Assembly: GCF_003751785.1 (NCBI RefSeq)
Contig: NZ_RKIE01000001.1
Location: forward strand, 597,564 to 661,563
From: Frigoribacterium sp. PhB160
Lineage (GTDB): Bacteria > Actinomycetota > Actinomycetes > Actinomycetales > Microbacteriaceae
Length of the DNA stretch: 64,000 nt
Reading direction: 5' to 3'
Shown: piece after piece, positions 24,643 through 33,358 of the stretch
How the letters are laid out: every line of letters starts with the position of its first letter
Numbering within the stretch: position 1 is the stretch's first letter
The notes under the pieces: generated by a model
What the model was told of the DNA's origin: nothing
Seen by the model: the letters and a program-made list of their open reading frames with translations, nothing else
The model's database searches: none
Made by a program: the position numbers and the translations under genes

Positions 24643-25605
24643 GTGGTCGAACCCTCAGCGTCGGAGAAGACGCAGGACGCCCTGCGCGCCGCCCATCTGT
24701 ACTACATGCAGGACCTCACGATGGAGGCGATCGCCGCGGAGCTCGGGACCTCCCGCTCGTCGGTCTCGCGCCTCCTGAAGTCCGCCCGCGAGAGCGGGCT
24801 CGTCGACATCCAGATCAAGTCGCCGCTCGACCAGGCCACGGCGGTGGCCGAGGCCCTGCACCACCGCTTCGGGGTCGTCGCCCACGTCGTACCCGTGCCC
24901 GACCAGACGAGCGACGTCGACCGGCTCGAACGGGTCGCGCTCTCGGCTGCACGAACGATCACGCCGTACGTCGACTCGAACATGGTGATCGGGGTGGCGT
25001 GGGGCTCGACCCTCAGCGCCGTGAGCCGGTCGCTCGTGCCGAAGGCGACGCACAACTCCGTCGTGGTGCAGCTGAACGGCGCCGCGAACACGCGCACGAC
25101 CGGCATCGAGTACGCGAGCGAGATCCTCCGCCGGTTCGGGCACGCCTACACGGCGGCGATCCAGCAGTTCCCGGTGCCGGCGTTCTTCGACGACCCCGCG
25201 ACGAAGCGCGCCCTGTGGCGCGAGCGCAGCACCAAGCGGGTGCTCGAGCTGCAGGCGTCGATGGACCTCGTCGTGTTCGGCGTCGGCTCGCGCGACGCCC
25301 GCGTGCCGAGCCACGTCTACTCGGGCGGCTACCTCGAGCCCGCCGACCAGGCGAGCCTCGACCGCGACCACGTCGTCGGCGACGTCGCGACGGTCTTCTA
25401 CCGCGAGGACGGCTCGTCGACCGACATCGTCCTCAACGCCCGGGGCACGGGCCCCGACCTCGCCACGATCCGCCGGGCGCCGCGACGCGTCTGCGTCGTG
25501 GCGGGGGAGGCGAAGGTCGTCGGCGTGCGCGGGGCGCTGGCCGCCGGGCTCGCGACCGACCTCATCCTCGACGAGGGCACGGCGCGGGCGCTGCTCGCGA
25601 GCTGA
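24643..25605 (+). CDS. SorC/DeoR-type sugar-binding transcriptional regulator
   Basis: A 320-residue regulator with an N-terminal helix-turn-helix (MEAIAAELGTSRSSVSRLLKSARESGLV) and a C-terminal sugar-phosphate-binding domain (MVIGVAWGSTLSAV, VVQLNGAANT, VVFGVGSRD, YSGGYLEPAD). I chose the GTG at 24643 because ACGGAGG ends 5 bases upstream; an in-frame ATG at 24625 would place that RBS inside the gene. Divergent from glpD, so it may sense a glycerol or triose phosphate; this is inference from position. Confidence 0.9.
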   Translation: MVEPSASEKTQDALRAAHLYYMQDLTMEAIAAELGTSRSSVSRLLKSARESGLVDIQIKSPLDQATAVAEALHHRFGVVAHVVPVPDQTSDVDRLERVALSAARTITPYVDSNMVIGVAWGSTLSAVSRSLVPKATHNSVVVQLNGAANTRTTGIEYASEILRRFGHAYTAAIQQFPVPAFFDDPATKRALWRERSTKRVLELQASMDLVVFGVGSRDARVPSHVYSGGYLEPADQASLDRDHVVGDVATVFYREDGSSTDIVLNARGTGPDLATIRRAPRRVCVVAGEAKVVGVRGALAAGLATDLILDEGTARALLAS

Positions 25606-25713
25606 CCCGGGCGGCCTCGGGGGACAGTGCTGGGTGCGGCCCCAGCCCGGCGGCGTACACGGGAACGGTCCACGACACACGCCCGCCACCGCGGGCACCC
25701 GAGGAGGCTCACC

Positions 25714-26283
25714 ATGGCAACCACCGATCTCACCGGACGTCGCGTGCTCGCGATCGTCACCAACTACGGCGTCGAGCAGGACGAGCTCGTCGTGCCGACC
25801 GAGAGGCTCCGGGCTGCCGGGGCGACCGTCGTCGTCGCCGCGCAGTCGACCGAGCCCGTCGCGACGCTCGTCGGCGACAAGGACCCGGGTCAGGACGTCC
25901 GGCCCGACACGACGCTCTCCGAGGTCGACGCGGCCGACTTCGACCTGCTGCTCGTGCCCGGCGGCACCATCAACGCCGACACGATCCGGCAGGACGCCGA
26001 CGCCGTCGCACTCGTCAAGGCCTTCGCGGCCGCGGGCAGCCCCATCGCGGCCATCTGCCACGGCCCCTGGCTGCTCGTCGAGGCCGGCCTGGTCGAGGGC
26101 AAGGAGCTCACCTCCTTCGCCTCGCTGCAGACCGACCTGCGGAACGCGGGCGCCTCGTGGGTCGACCGTGCCGCGGTCACCGACGTCGAGCAGGGCTTCA
26201 CCCTCGTCACCTCGCGCGACCCCGACGACCTCGACGACTTCGTCGAGGCCGTGTCGACGGCGCTGGCGAGCGCCTCGGCCTGA
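25714..26283 (+). CDS. DJ-1/PfpI-family protein (type 1 glutamine amidotransferase fold)
   Basis: A 189-residue PfpI/YhbO-like protein. The nucleophile elbow is AICHGPW (Cys-His), with the usual LLVPGGTINADTIRQD and acidic DELVVPTERL stretches. The family includes deglycase/glyoxalase III and stress-protection proteins. The ATG at 25714 has an excellent GAGGAGG RBS 7 bases upstream. Confidence 0.92.
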   Translation: MATTDLTGRRVLAIVTNYGVEQDELVVPTERLRAAGATVVVAAQSTEPVATLVGDKDPGQDVRPDTTLSEVDAADFDLLLVPGGTINADTIRQDADAVALVKAFAAAGSPIAAICHGPWLLVEAGLVEGKELTSFASLQTDLRNAGASWVDRAAVTDVEQGFTLVTSRDPDDLDDFVEAVSTALASASA

Positions 26284-26435
26284 CGCGGCGCCGCGGCGCC
26301 TCGTCTCGTCGCACCGGCTCGGGCCGGGTCCTGGCACCGCCGGGGCCCGGCCCTCGTGCGTGCGGGGGCGCGCGAGGGTGCAGGATTGACGGGGACGTCG
26401 CCGGTCGGCCGTCCCGACCGTGCAGAGGAGAGGCC

Positions 26436-27026
26436 ATGATCTGGGGCAAGCAGCGTCGCCGTGCTCCCGGTGAGGACCCGGCGCCGGTCGATCCTGCCGC
26501 GCTCGAGCGGGCCGTGGGCGAGGGGCTGCTGATCGCCCGGTCGGCGGCCGTCGTCTCGGTGGCGAACCGCATCGTGGTGCGGGCCCTGCGCGACGACGAC
26601 GTCTTCGACCACGACGAGACGGCCGCGTCCGTCCGCCGCACGCTGCACCGCCTCGCGGAGGAGCAGCGCTACCAGAACAAGCGCATCGAGGCCGCCCGGG
26701 CCAAGGCCCTGACGACGAAGGGGCGCTCGCGGCACCAGCACGACTACCGCAGCGCCGACGACGAGACCCTGTGGTTCCGCGAGAACACCTACGTGGCGGT
26801 CGCGGACGCCCTCGACGCCCTGCGCGACGACGACGAGTACGTCGACGGGGTCGTGCGCGCCGCCGTCGACCGGGCCTGGGGCGACGTCGGCAGCGCGATC
26901 GTACTGAGGGTGCGGTCGGCCGAGGTCGTCGTCGACGCCGAGTACGACGCCGAGCGCGACGACCGGCTCGCCGGGCTCGGCGACGACCTCGCGGCCCTCG
27001 CCGGCCGGTCGCGCGACGACGCGTGA
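26436..27026 (+). CDS. Hypothetical protein
   Basis: A 196-residue soluble, charged protein with a basic start (MIWGKQRRRAPGE) and a helical middle (AVVSVANRIVVRALRDDDVFDHDETAASVRRTLHRLAEEQRYQNKRIEAARAKAL). No family recognised. The ATG at 26436 has AGAGGAGAGG immediately upstream, and the strict GC-rich third positions support coding. It is not co-directional with an obvious partner. Confidence 0.75.
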   Translation: MIWGKQRRRAPGEDPAPVDPAALERAVGEGLLIARSAAVVSVANRIVVRALRDDDVFDHDETAASVRRTLHRLAEEQRYQNKRIEAARAKALTTKGRSRHQHDYRSADDETLWFRENTYVAVADALDALRDDDEYVDGVVRAAVDRAWGDVGSAIVLRVRSAEVVVDAEYDAERDDRLAGLGDDLAALAGRSRDDA

Positions 27027-27198
27027 CCGGCGAGGGCGAAGGGGCCGCGTCCCCGGTGAACCGTCCGGTCTGCGCCCCGACCGGGGGCTTGTCGACGCCG
27101 TGACCGAGGAGGATGCTGGTCGTCCACCGACCGGGGCCTCACCATCCCCGGGTCGTCCGAGCAGATCAGGCCCGCGCAGCGGGAACCGGAGCACAGCC

Positions 27199-28440
27199 AT
27201 GTCCCTCGTCAGCCAAGCCGCGCGCCTCGTCGCCCGGAGCCGGTACCGTCTCGTCGACGACCTCGCGGCGTCGCCCCGTCCGGACGACGCGCCGCACGCG
27301 CACGCCCCGGGGGTGGACCCCGACCGGGTGCTCGTGCTCGGCAACGGGCCCGCCGTCGGGTGGGGCGTCCGCAGCCACGACCTCGCCCTGCCCGGGCACC
27401 TCGCCCGCAAGCTCTCGGCCCTCACCGGCCGTGGCGCCGACGTCGACGCCCTGGCCGCCCCGTCGGTCACGATCGCCACCGCCCGCGACCTGCTCTCCGT
27501 CCGGTCGATCCGCGACTACGACGCCGTCGTCGTGGTCGTCGGCCTGAGCGACGCGCTCCGCCTCCTGCCCGTCGAGCGCTGGAGCGCCGACCTCTGCGCG
27601 CTGCTGGGGGCCATCGACGAGGAGACCGACCCGAGCTGCCACGTCGTCGTCATGGCGGTGCACGCCCCGAGCTCGGTCCCGAAGTTCACCGTCCCCGTGG
27701 GCGGCCACGCCGACCAGCACGCCGAGCTGATGAACGAGGCCGCGCGCGAGCTCTGCGCCGGGCGCGACCGCACGCACTTCCTGCTTCCGCCCGCACCTCC
27801 GACGGCGACCGCCCGCGAGGTGCTCGGCACCCCGGGCCGCGGCACGGGCGACGACGGCGGGCGCCAGGTGCTCCGCTACGCCGACTGGGCGGCCGGCCAG
27901 GCCGGTCTCCTCGCCCCGCTGCTCGACGCCGAGCTCGAGCGTGGCGGCACCGCGCGCTCGACGCGCCACGCACCGCAGGACGAGGCCGTGAGGCTCGAGG
28001 CGATCCGCGAGCTGGGGCTGCTCGACAGTCCCCACGAGCAGCGCTTCGACGAGCTCGTCGAGCGGGCGCGGGTGCTGCTCGGCACGCAGGGGGCGGCCTT
28101 CTCGGTGATCGGCGACGGCCGTCACTGGAACAAGGCGATCTCCGGCGCGTCCCAGCTCGAGCTGCCCATCGCCGACTCGTTCTGCGCGCACACGATCCGC
28201 AGCGGTCGTCCGCTCGTCGTGCCCGACGCGTGGAACGACGCCCGGTTCGTGTCGCACCCGTCGGTGCGGTTCTACGCCGGACACCCGATCGAGACCGCGG
28301 AGGGCGTCCGCATCGGGGCGCTCTGCGTCGTCGACGCGGAGCCCCGCAGCGGCGACGGGGTCGACCTCGTCCTCCTGCGCGAGCTCGCCATGCAGGTCCA
28401 GCGCGAGCTCCGGGCGACGCCGGCGGTCGCCGGGGCGTAG
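27199..28440 (+). CDS. SGNH-like domain fused to a GAF domain
   Basis: A 413-residue protein. The N-terminal half (residues about 40-240) resembles an SGNH-hydrolase fold: RVLVLGNGPAVGWGVRSHDLALPGHLARKL, VVVVVGLSDAL and VVVMAVHAP fit blocks I, III and the core strands, but the catalytic GDS is degraded to GNGPAVGWG. The C-terminal half (about 260-405) is a GAF sensor domain with the FSVIGDGRHWNKAISG, DSFCAHTI and FYAGHPIETAEGVRIGALCVVD pattern seen in GAF domains of signalling proteins. ATG at 27199. The role is probably sensory; the ligand is unknown. Confidence 0.75.
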   Translation: MSLVSQAARLVARSRYRLVDDLAASPRPDDAPHAHAPGVDPDRVLVLGNGPAVGWGVRSHDLALPGHLARKLSALTGRGADVDALAAPSVTIATARDLLSVRSIRDYDAVVVVVGLSDALRLLPVERWSADLCALLGAIDEETDPSCHVVVMAVHAPSSVPKFTVPVGGHADQHAELMNEAARELCAGRDRTHFLLPPAPPTATAREVLGTPGRGTGDDGGRQVLRYADWAAGQAGLLAPLLDAELERGGTARSTRHAPQDEAVRLEAIRELGLLDSPHEQRFDELVERARVLLGTQGAAFSVIGDGRHWNKAISGASQLELPIADSFCAHTIRSGRPLVVPDAWNDARFVSHPSVRFYAGHPIETAEGVRIGALCVVDAEPRSGDGVDLVLLRELAMQVQRELRATPAVAGA

Positions 28441-28464
28441 GGCGCGCCGGCCCGGGCTCCGCGG

Positions 28465-28483
28465 CCCGGCCTCCGCGGCCGGG
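28465..28483 (+). terminator. Hairpin after the SGNH-GAF gene
   Basis: CCCGGCC (28465-28471) and GGCCGGG (28477-28483) form a perfect 7-bp stem with a 5-base loop, 25 bases after the stop. Confidence 0.55.
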
Positions 28484-28486
28484 CTC

Positions 28487-28522
28487 GCGCCCGACGTCGC
28501 GCCCGACGTCGACCCCGACGTC
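28487..28522. repeat. 12-base tandem repeat x3 (GCGCCCGACGTC)
   Basis: Two exact copies and a third with two changes, intergenic, just after the hairpin. Confidence 0.9.
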
Positions 28523-28570
28523 GCGCCCGCCGGTGTGCCTGGTCCAGGAACGGCGGGCACACTCGACTCC

Positions 28571-28915
28571 ATGACGACGCAGCACGACGACCGCGACGGC
28601 CCGCCCGTGACCCCCGACGGCCGGTACCTCGTCGTGCACGGCCGGCTCTGGCGTCGTTCCGACCCGGGCCTGTCCGACGAGCGGCGCGACGCCCTCGTCC
28701 ACGAGCTCATGGACGCCCGACGAGCCAAGGGCACGGCGAAGCGCGCCGACGACCACGACGCGGTCGAGGCCGCCCGGCAGCGCGTCGACGCCGCGAAGAC
28801 CGCGCTGGGCGAGCGCGGCCCGGTGTGGTGGGACGACGACGCCCCCGACGAGACCCGTCGCCTGGCCGAGAACACCCGCTACGCCGAGTGGTGGGCCACC
28901 CACGAGCAGGCGTAG
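28571..28915 (+). CDS. Small conserved hypothetical protein
   Basis: A 114-residue protein with the recognisable pattern DGRYLVVHGRLWRRSDPGLS, then LVHELMDARRAKGTAKRADD, a helical stretch and GERGPVWWDDDAPDETRRLAENTRYAEWW. Similar small proteins occur widely in bacteria, sometimes annotated as Tol biopolymer transport-like without evidence. ATG at 28571 has no RBS but CACACT lies 7 bases upstream (28558-28563), so the mRNA is probably leaderless. Function unknown. Confidence 0.8.
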   Translation: MTTQHDDRDGPPVTPDGRYLVVHGRLWRRSDPGLSDERRDALVHELMDARRAKGTAKRADDHDAVEAARQRVDAAKTALGERGPVWWDDDAPDETRRLAENTRYAEWWATHEQA

Positions 28916-28956
28916 CGAACTGCCGCCCGGCCGGTCGCCGCGGCGGCGGAGGAGCC

Positions 28957-29304
28957 CTAGCGCCCCTGGCGCTTCTTGAACGGCTTGGGCTGCCCCTTGA
29001 CCGCAGGCGTGCGCCCCTTGCCCTTGGACGCCTTCGCCTTGCCGCCCCCCGGCGGGGCCGGTGGCGGCGGCGGGGTCGACGGGCTCGCGAGCTCCTCCTC
29101 GGCGATGACGATCGCCGCCTGACCAGCCTTCGTCAGCCGGTACGGCGTCGCGTTCCGGTCGAACAGCTTGGTCCCGAACTCGAGCTCGAGCGCCTCGATC
29201 GACGACTCGAGCTTCTGGCGCGAGATGCCGAGCTTGTCGGCGGCCAGCGGGAAGTGGAGCACCTCGGCCGCCACGAGGAAGTGGCGCAGGTGGCTCGTCT
29301 TCAC
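28957..29304 (-). CDS. LysR-type helix-turn-helix domain only, with Pro and Lys/Arg-rich tail
   Basis: A 115-residue protein: residues 1-65 are a clear LysR winged helix (HLRHFLVAAEVLHFPLAADK, LEFGTKLFDRN, YRLTKAGQ), but the effector domain of about 200 residues is absent and replaced by a Pro-rich linker and a Lys/Arg-rich tail (from about residue 75). The GTG at 29304 overlaps the stop of the di-iron protein gene (GTGA), so it is the last gene of the leftward lipid operon. It may be a DNA-binding regulator or architectural protein of this locus; a truncated relic is the alternative, though the intact overlap and tail argue for a working gene. Confidence 0.75.
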   Translation of the reverse strand: MKTSHLRHFLVAAEVLHFPLAADKLGISRQKLESSIEALELEFGTKLFDRNATPYRLTKAGQAAIVIAEEELASPSTPPPPPAPPGGGKAKASKGKGRTPAVKGQPKPFKKRQGR

Positions 29305-30134
29305 GCGGCCGCCACGCCGCCGGGCCCGCCGGCGGTCGGGCCGTTGACGACGCCGAGCCCGTCGAGGGCCTTCTGGAAGATGCGCAGCCCGGTCATGCCC
29401 GGCAGGTTCGAGATGTTGTGGTCGAGCTTCTCGGCGGCCTTGCGGCCCTCCTCGCCGCTCATGAGCTGGCCGAAGACGAAGCGCACGTCGTCGATGTCCA
29501 TGATCGACGAGCCGACGGGAGCCCAGACCTTCTGCAGCAGGAAGCGGGTGAGCTTCTGCGCCTTCTTGCTCTTGAGCAGGCGCTCCCGGGCCTGCGAGAC
29601 GTAGAACGCGACGTGGCGCGACTCCTGCTTGGCGATGCGGATGAGCAGCTCGGCGAGGACCGGGTCCTTCTCGAGCGCGGCCATGCGCTTGTAGGCGCTG
29701 ACGGCGGAGTACTCGTTGGCGGCGCCCCACGACATGTGCACGGCGACGAAGTCCGAGCCGACGAACTTGCCGAGCAGGCCCTGCTTGACCGGGTCGAGCT
29801 TGTCGCGCCAGCCGAGCTTGAGGCGGTTCGCGCGCAGCTGGTCGTAGTCGACCTTGATGCCGTGCACCTCGAGGATCGCGGCGAGGGCCTCGCCGTGCCA
29901 GAACTCCTCGCGGTTCCACATCGTCATGAAGGTCGAGACGTCGCCCTCCTTGTGCGAGGGCGTCGTCAGCAGGTCGCGGGTGTAGCAGACGGTGTGGTAC
30001 TCGACGTCGGCCATGTAGCGCAGGGTGCGGAGGGAGTCCGCGCTGAGGGGGTTCGCCTTGAAGTGGTCGAGGTCGAGGTCGTCCCAGGTGATGCGCTCGC
30101 TGGTCGCGGCGAACTTGTCGATGTCGAATGCCAT
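29301..30134 (-). CDS. Di-iron (ferritin-like) acyl desaturase-type protein, complete metal site
   Basis: A 277-residue helical protein resembling the soluble acyl-ACP desaturase group (FA_desaturase_2). The di-iron ligand pattern is complete: Glu45, Glu77-x-x-His80 (EFWH), Glu141, Glu171-x-x-His174 (ESRH). No membrane segment or signal peptide. Such enzymes use O2 and ferredoxin electrons to desaturate or hydroxylate acyl chains. It lies downstream of the fatty acyl reductase-HAD gene by 24 bases and overlaps the HTH gene. In an ether-lipid context it could desaturate an acyl or alkyl chain, possibly the vinyl-ether bond of a plasmalogen; this is inference. Confidence 0.8.
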   Translation of the reverse strand: MAFDIDKFAATSERITWDDLDLDHFKANPLSADSLRTLRYMADVEYHTVCYTRDLLTTPSHKEGDVSTFMTMWNREEFWHGEALAAILEVHGIKVDYDQLRANRLKLGWRDKLDPVKQGLLGKFVGSDFVAVHMSWGAANEYSAVSAYKRMAALEKDPVLAELLIRIAKQESRHVAFYVSQARERLLKSKKAQKLTRFLLQKVWAPVGSSIMDIDDVRFVFGQLMSGEEGRKAAEKLDHNISNLPGMTGLRIFQKALDGLGVVNGPTAGGPGGVAAA

Positions 30135-30158
30135 GTGAGATGGGGGAGGCGCGGGTCG

Positions 30159-32540
30159 TCAGACCTGCTTCCCGTCTCCTTTCCGTGTGGTGCCGCCGGT
30201 CGTCGCCGCGCTCGTGGACCGGGCGCGAGCCCAGTCGCGGATGCTCCAACGTCTTCGGAGCGCCTCGCGAGCGAGATTGGCGTCGGGATTCACGGCAGAG
30301 GGATTCCCGACGAGCTCGAGCCACGCGAGGTCGGCGTGGCTGTCACCGTAGCCGTACGACGCTGAGAGGTCGATTCCCCGTTCGAGGGCGTACTGCCGCA
30401 GCCAGGCCGCGCGGGCCTCGTCGACGAGCGGCGGCTGGGCGAGGTAGCCCGTGAGCACGCCGTCGCGCTCGTGCATGGTGCTGGCGACGACCTCGTCGAA
30501 CAGGTCGGCGATGGGCGCGGCGAGGGTGCCGATCGAGCCGGTGACGAGCACGGTGCGGTGGCCCGCGGCCCGGTGCTCGGCGATGCGCGCGACGGCCTGC
30601 GGCAGCGTGTGGCGGCGCACGGTCTCGGCGTAGCCGCCCGAGCGCACGACCCCGGCGAGCCGCGAGACGGGCATGCCGCTGTAGCGCCGCAGGAAGGCGC
30701 GGATGAACTCGCCCCGGTCGCGCCCCTCGGCGCGCAGGTAGGCGGGCAGCCCGGTCAGCAGGCTGGCGACCTCGCCCGGCCAGGCCGCCTTGCGGAAGCC
30801 GTTCGAGCGCACCCAGAGGTACTGCTCGACGATGTTCGAGTCGACGACGGTGCCCTCGAGGTCGAAGACGGCGACGACGTCGTCGCGCCGCGGCAGCGGC
30901 CGGTCGTCGACCACCGCGGCGCCGGCGGCGGGCCGCACCGAGAAGGCGCGGGTCATGGCCGTGATCGACGGGAAGTGCACGGTCTGGAAGTAGTCCTCCC
31001 AGTCGATGTCCGTCACGTCGAAGCCGATGTCGGCGGGCGAGCCGCCGGGCAGCCCGTCGTGCAGCGCGCGCGTGCGGCGGTCGTCGAAGATGATCTCCGA
31101 CTGCACGTAGTGGCGGTAGAGGTCGGTGAGGCTCTGCAGCGACTCGAGGTCGCCGCGGCGCGTCTGCACGTCGGTCAGCGCCGTGCGGGTGCGGGCGTTC
31201 GACGGCAGGCGCGTGAGCACCTTCTCGCGCCAGTCGTTGGCGCGCTGCGCGGTGCGGATCGCGCCCTCGACCTTCCGCACGCCGGGGAACTTCCACGTCG
31301 GCACCGGGATGCTCGTGTGCTCGTCGCGCGGCAGCGGGTTCGCGGTGAAGAACGTCTTGAGGTTGTCGAACATCCGCAGGATCGGGAACGGGTTGCTGTT
31401 GCCCGACGCCACGTGGAAGTACCGGGGCTCCGGAGGCGCGGCCACGGCGTCCGCGCCGCCCGCCTCGCCGAGGCCCTCGCGCTCGGCCGGGCCGCCCGGC
31501 GGGTTCGCCGCCACGGCCAGGATCACGTTGACGACGTAGTCGACCGGCACGACGTCGAGCACGCTGTCGGGCACCCCGGGGAACTCCGGCAGGAGGCCGC
31601 GGGCGTACGACATGATCAGCGGGTCGGCGACCTTGAAGCCGTCGATCCAGCCCGGGAACGGGTGGCGCAGGGCGCTCTCGACGATCGCGGGGCGCACCAC
31701 CGACAGGCGGTGGCCGTCCGCGGCCCAGAGCTCCTCCGCGGCGCGCTCGGCGAACGCCTTCGTCAGCGTGTAGACGTCGGTCCAGCCGAGGGTCTCCGCG
31801 CGGGTGCGGCCGTAGTCGACGAGACGGTCCTTGACCCAGGCGACCCGCGCCTCCTCGGCGGCGGCGGCGACGGCCTGCGGGCCGGTCTTGCCGTGCCCGG
31901 CACGGCCCTCGGCCAAGAACTTGCGGAGCGTCTCGGGCTGCCGCGAGGCGGCTTCGACCCGGGCCCGGGCGTCGCGCGCGGCGGCGTGCTCGGCGCGCCA
32001 GTCGACGTCGTGCGTGAGCGCCGCCTCGGGGAAGACGCCCTTGCGGATGCCGCCGACGTAGGCGGTCGAGACGTGGACCACGTGCGGGTCGCCCCCGGCC
32101 GCGCGCAGTGCCTCGTAGAGGCCCACCGCCCCGCCGACGTTCGTGTCGAAGGCCTGGTCGATGGGCGGGTCGAACGAGACCGTCGACGCGCTGTGGATGA
32201 CGACGTCGAGGTCGGCGGGCAGGGCCGGGAGCGAGCCGAGGCTGCTCTCGACGACGCGCAGCCGCTCGGTGAGCGCCCGCTCGACCTCGGCCGGCCCGAC
32301 GCGGTCGCGCCAGGTCGCGAAGACGGGCTTCTTCAGCAGGTGGCGGAGCCGGCCGAGGGCGGGGGTGCCGGCCTTCGGGCGGATGAGCAGGGTGACGGTC
32401 GTGTCGGGGTGCGTCGAGAGCAGCCGCTCGAGGATGGCCTGCCCGACGAAGCCGGTGCCGCCGGTGAGCAGCACGTGCGACGAGCCGAGGCCGGTCGCGG
32501 TCGAGCCGGGCGTCGGGGCGGGGGGGAGCGATGCGGTCAT
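30159..32540 (-). CDS. Fatty acyl reductase fused to HAD-IB phosphatase
   Basis: A 793-residue two-domain protein. Residues about 20-540 are a fatty acyl reductase: Rossmann TGGTGFVGQAILERLL, catalytic YTLTK (Tyr-x-x-x-Lys) and a FAR_C-like end with DIDWEDYFQTVHFPSI. Such enzymes reduce acyl-CoA or acyl-ACP to the fatty alcohol with NADPH. Residues about 553-765 are a HAD-IB phosphatase: VFDLEGTVVDSN (the second Asp is Glu), VTGSIG, GYGDSHADLAWL. ATG at 32540 overlaps the preceding gene by 4 bases; a longer frame to 33452 runs antisense-like through that gene. The alcohol would be the substrate of the alkyl-DHAP synthase at 35316. Confidence 0.88.
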   Translation of the reverse strand: MTASLPPAPTPGSTATGLGSSHVLLTGGTGFVGQAILERLLSTHPDTTVTLLIRPKAGTPALGRLRHLLKKPVFATWRDRVGPAEVERALTERLRVVESSLGSLPALPADLDVVIHSASTVSFDPPIDQAFDTNVGGAVGLYEALRAAGGDPHVVHVSTAYVGGIRKGVFPEAALTHDVDWRAEHAAARDARARVEAASRQPETLRKFLAEGRAGHGKTGPQAVAAAAEEARVAWVKDRLVDYGRTRAETLGWTDVYTLTKAFAERAAEELWAADGHRLSVVRPAIVESALRHPFPGWIDGFKVADPLIMSYARGLLPEFPGVPDSVLDVVPVDYVVNVILAVAANPPGGPAEREGLGEAGGADAVAAPPEPRYFHVASGNSNPFPILRMFDNLKTFFTANPLPRDEHTSIPVPTWKFPGVRKVEGAIRTAQRANDWREKVLTRLPSNARTRTALTDVQTRRGDLESLQSLTDLYRHYVQSEIIFDDRRTRALHDGLPGGSPADIGFDVTDIDWEDYFQTVHFPSITAMTRAFSVRPAAGAAVVDDRPLPRRDDVVAVFDLEGTVVDSNIVEQYLWVRSNGFRKAAWPGEVASLLTGLPAYLRAEGRDRGEFIRAFLRRYSGMPVSRLAGVVRSGGYAETVRRHTLPQAVARIAEHRAAGHRTVLVTGSIGTLAAPIADLFDEVVASTMHERDGVLTGYLAQPPLVDEARAAWLRQYALERGIDLSASYGYGDSHADLAWLELVGNPSAVNPDANLAREALRRRWSIRDWARARSTSAATTGGTTRKGDGKQV

Positions 32541-33358
32541 GAGGTGAGCTTTCGGGTCACGGCGGAGCCGACGCGGTCGTCGAGGCCGGGCAGCGCGGCG
32601 ACGCGCTCGCCCACCGAGTCGGCACGGACGTGCCCCTCGGCCCCTCCCCAGACGGCGGTCTCGAAGGCGGTGCGGTCGGCGTCGGCGCGCTCGACGGCGC
32701 CGATCGGGAAGACGGCCCGCACCAGGGAGGCGCGGGTCTGCTTGACGGCGCGGGGCGAGTCCCGCAGGCGCCACGTCGACTCGATCTCGAAGAACTGCTC
32801 GTGGCGGGCCTTCACGGCGCGGACCCGGTCGAGCACGGCGGTGAGGGCGGGGCTGCCGGCGCGGACGTCGAGCGCGGAGTAGCCCTCGCCCATGACCCAC
32901 TCGTCCACGAGGCCGGCGGTCATGTGCTCCGCGACGATCGGCACGCCCTTGTTGATCGCCTCGAGGGCCCGCGTGATGGGCCCGCGGCGCTCGGCGGCCT
33001 CGGAGGGGGAGTGGCGGCGGGGGCCCTCCTCCTCGTCGCGCAGGCGCGGCTGGCCGTGCGCCTCCAGGACGGCGTCGAGGGCGTCGGCGAGCCAGAACTT
33101 CTCGAAGGCCCAGGTCACGAGGAACGCGGTGACGCGGGCGTCCTTGTGCGTGGCCGTGACGAGCACGTTGCGGAGGTTCTCCATCGTCGCGCTCTCGAGG
33201 AGGCCGAGGTGGCGGAGGAGGCGCAGGTCGTCGGAGCGGAGCGGAGCCGTCTCGAAGGGCGCCAGGTCGAGCTCGGAGCGGAAGGCGCCCTGGGCCGTCA
33301 GCGTGAACTGGCGGATGTCGAACGCGGAGGTGTCGTAGGGGTCGCCGGGGATCGTCAT
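32537..33358 (-). CDS. Di-iron desaturase-like paralog with degenerate metal site
   Basis: A 273-residue protein that aligns end to end with the 29301-30134 product (both share the LR-x-LR start of the first ligand helix and the KFW/EFW segment), but four of six ligands are changed: Glu77 to Lys87, His80 to Leu90, Glu141 to Gly159, Glu171 to Lys183; only Glu55 and His186 remain. It is therefore probably not an oxygenase; a structural or regulatory partner of the complete copy is likely. First gene of the leftward operon; GGAGGAAC RBS before the ATG at 33358. Confidence 0.75.
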   Translation of the reverse strand: MTIPGDPYDTSAFDIRQFTLTAQGAFRSELDLAPFETAPLRSDDLRLLRHLGLLESATMENLRNVLVTATHKDARVTAFLVTWAFEKFWLADALDAVLEAHGQPRLRDEEEGPRRHSPSEAAERRGPITRALEAINKGVPIVAEHMTAGLVDEWVMGEGYSALDVRAGSPALTAVLDRVRAVKARHEQFFEIESTWRLRDSPRAVKQTRASLVRAVFPIGAVERADADRTAFETAVWGGAEGHVRADSVGERVAALPGLDDRVGSAVTRKLTS

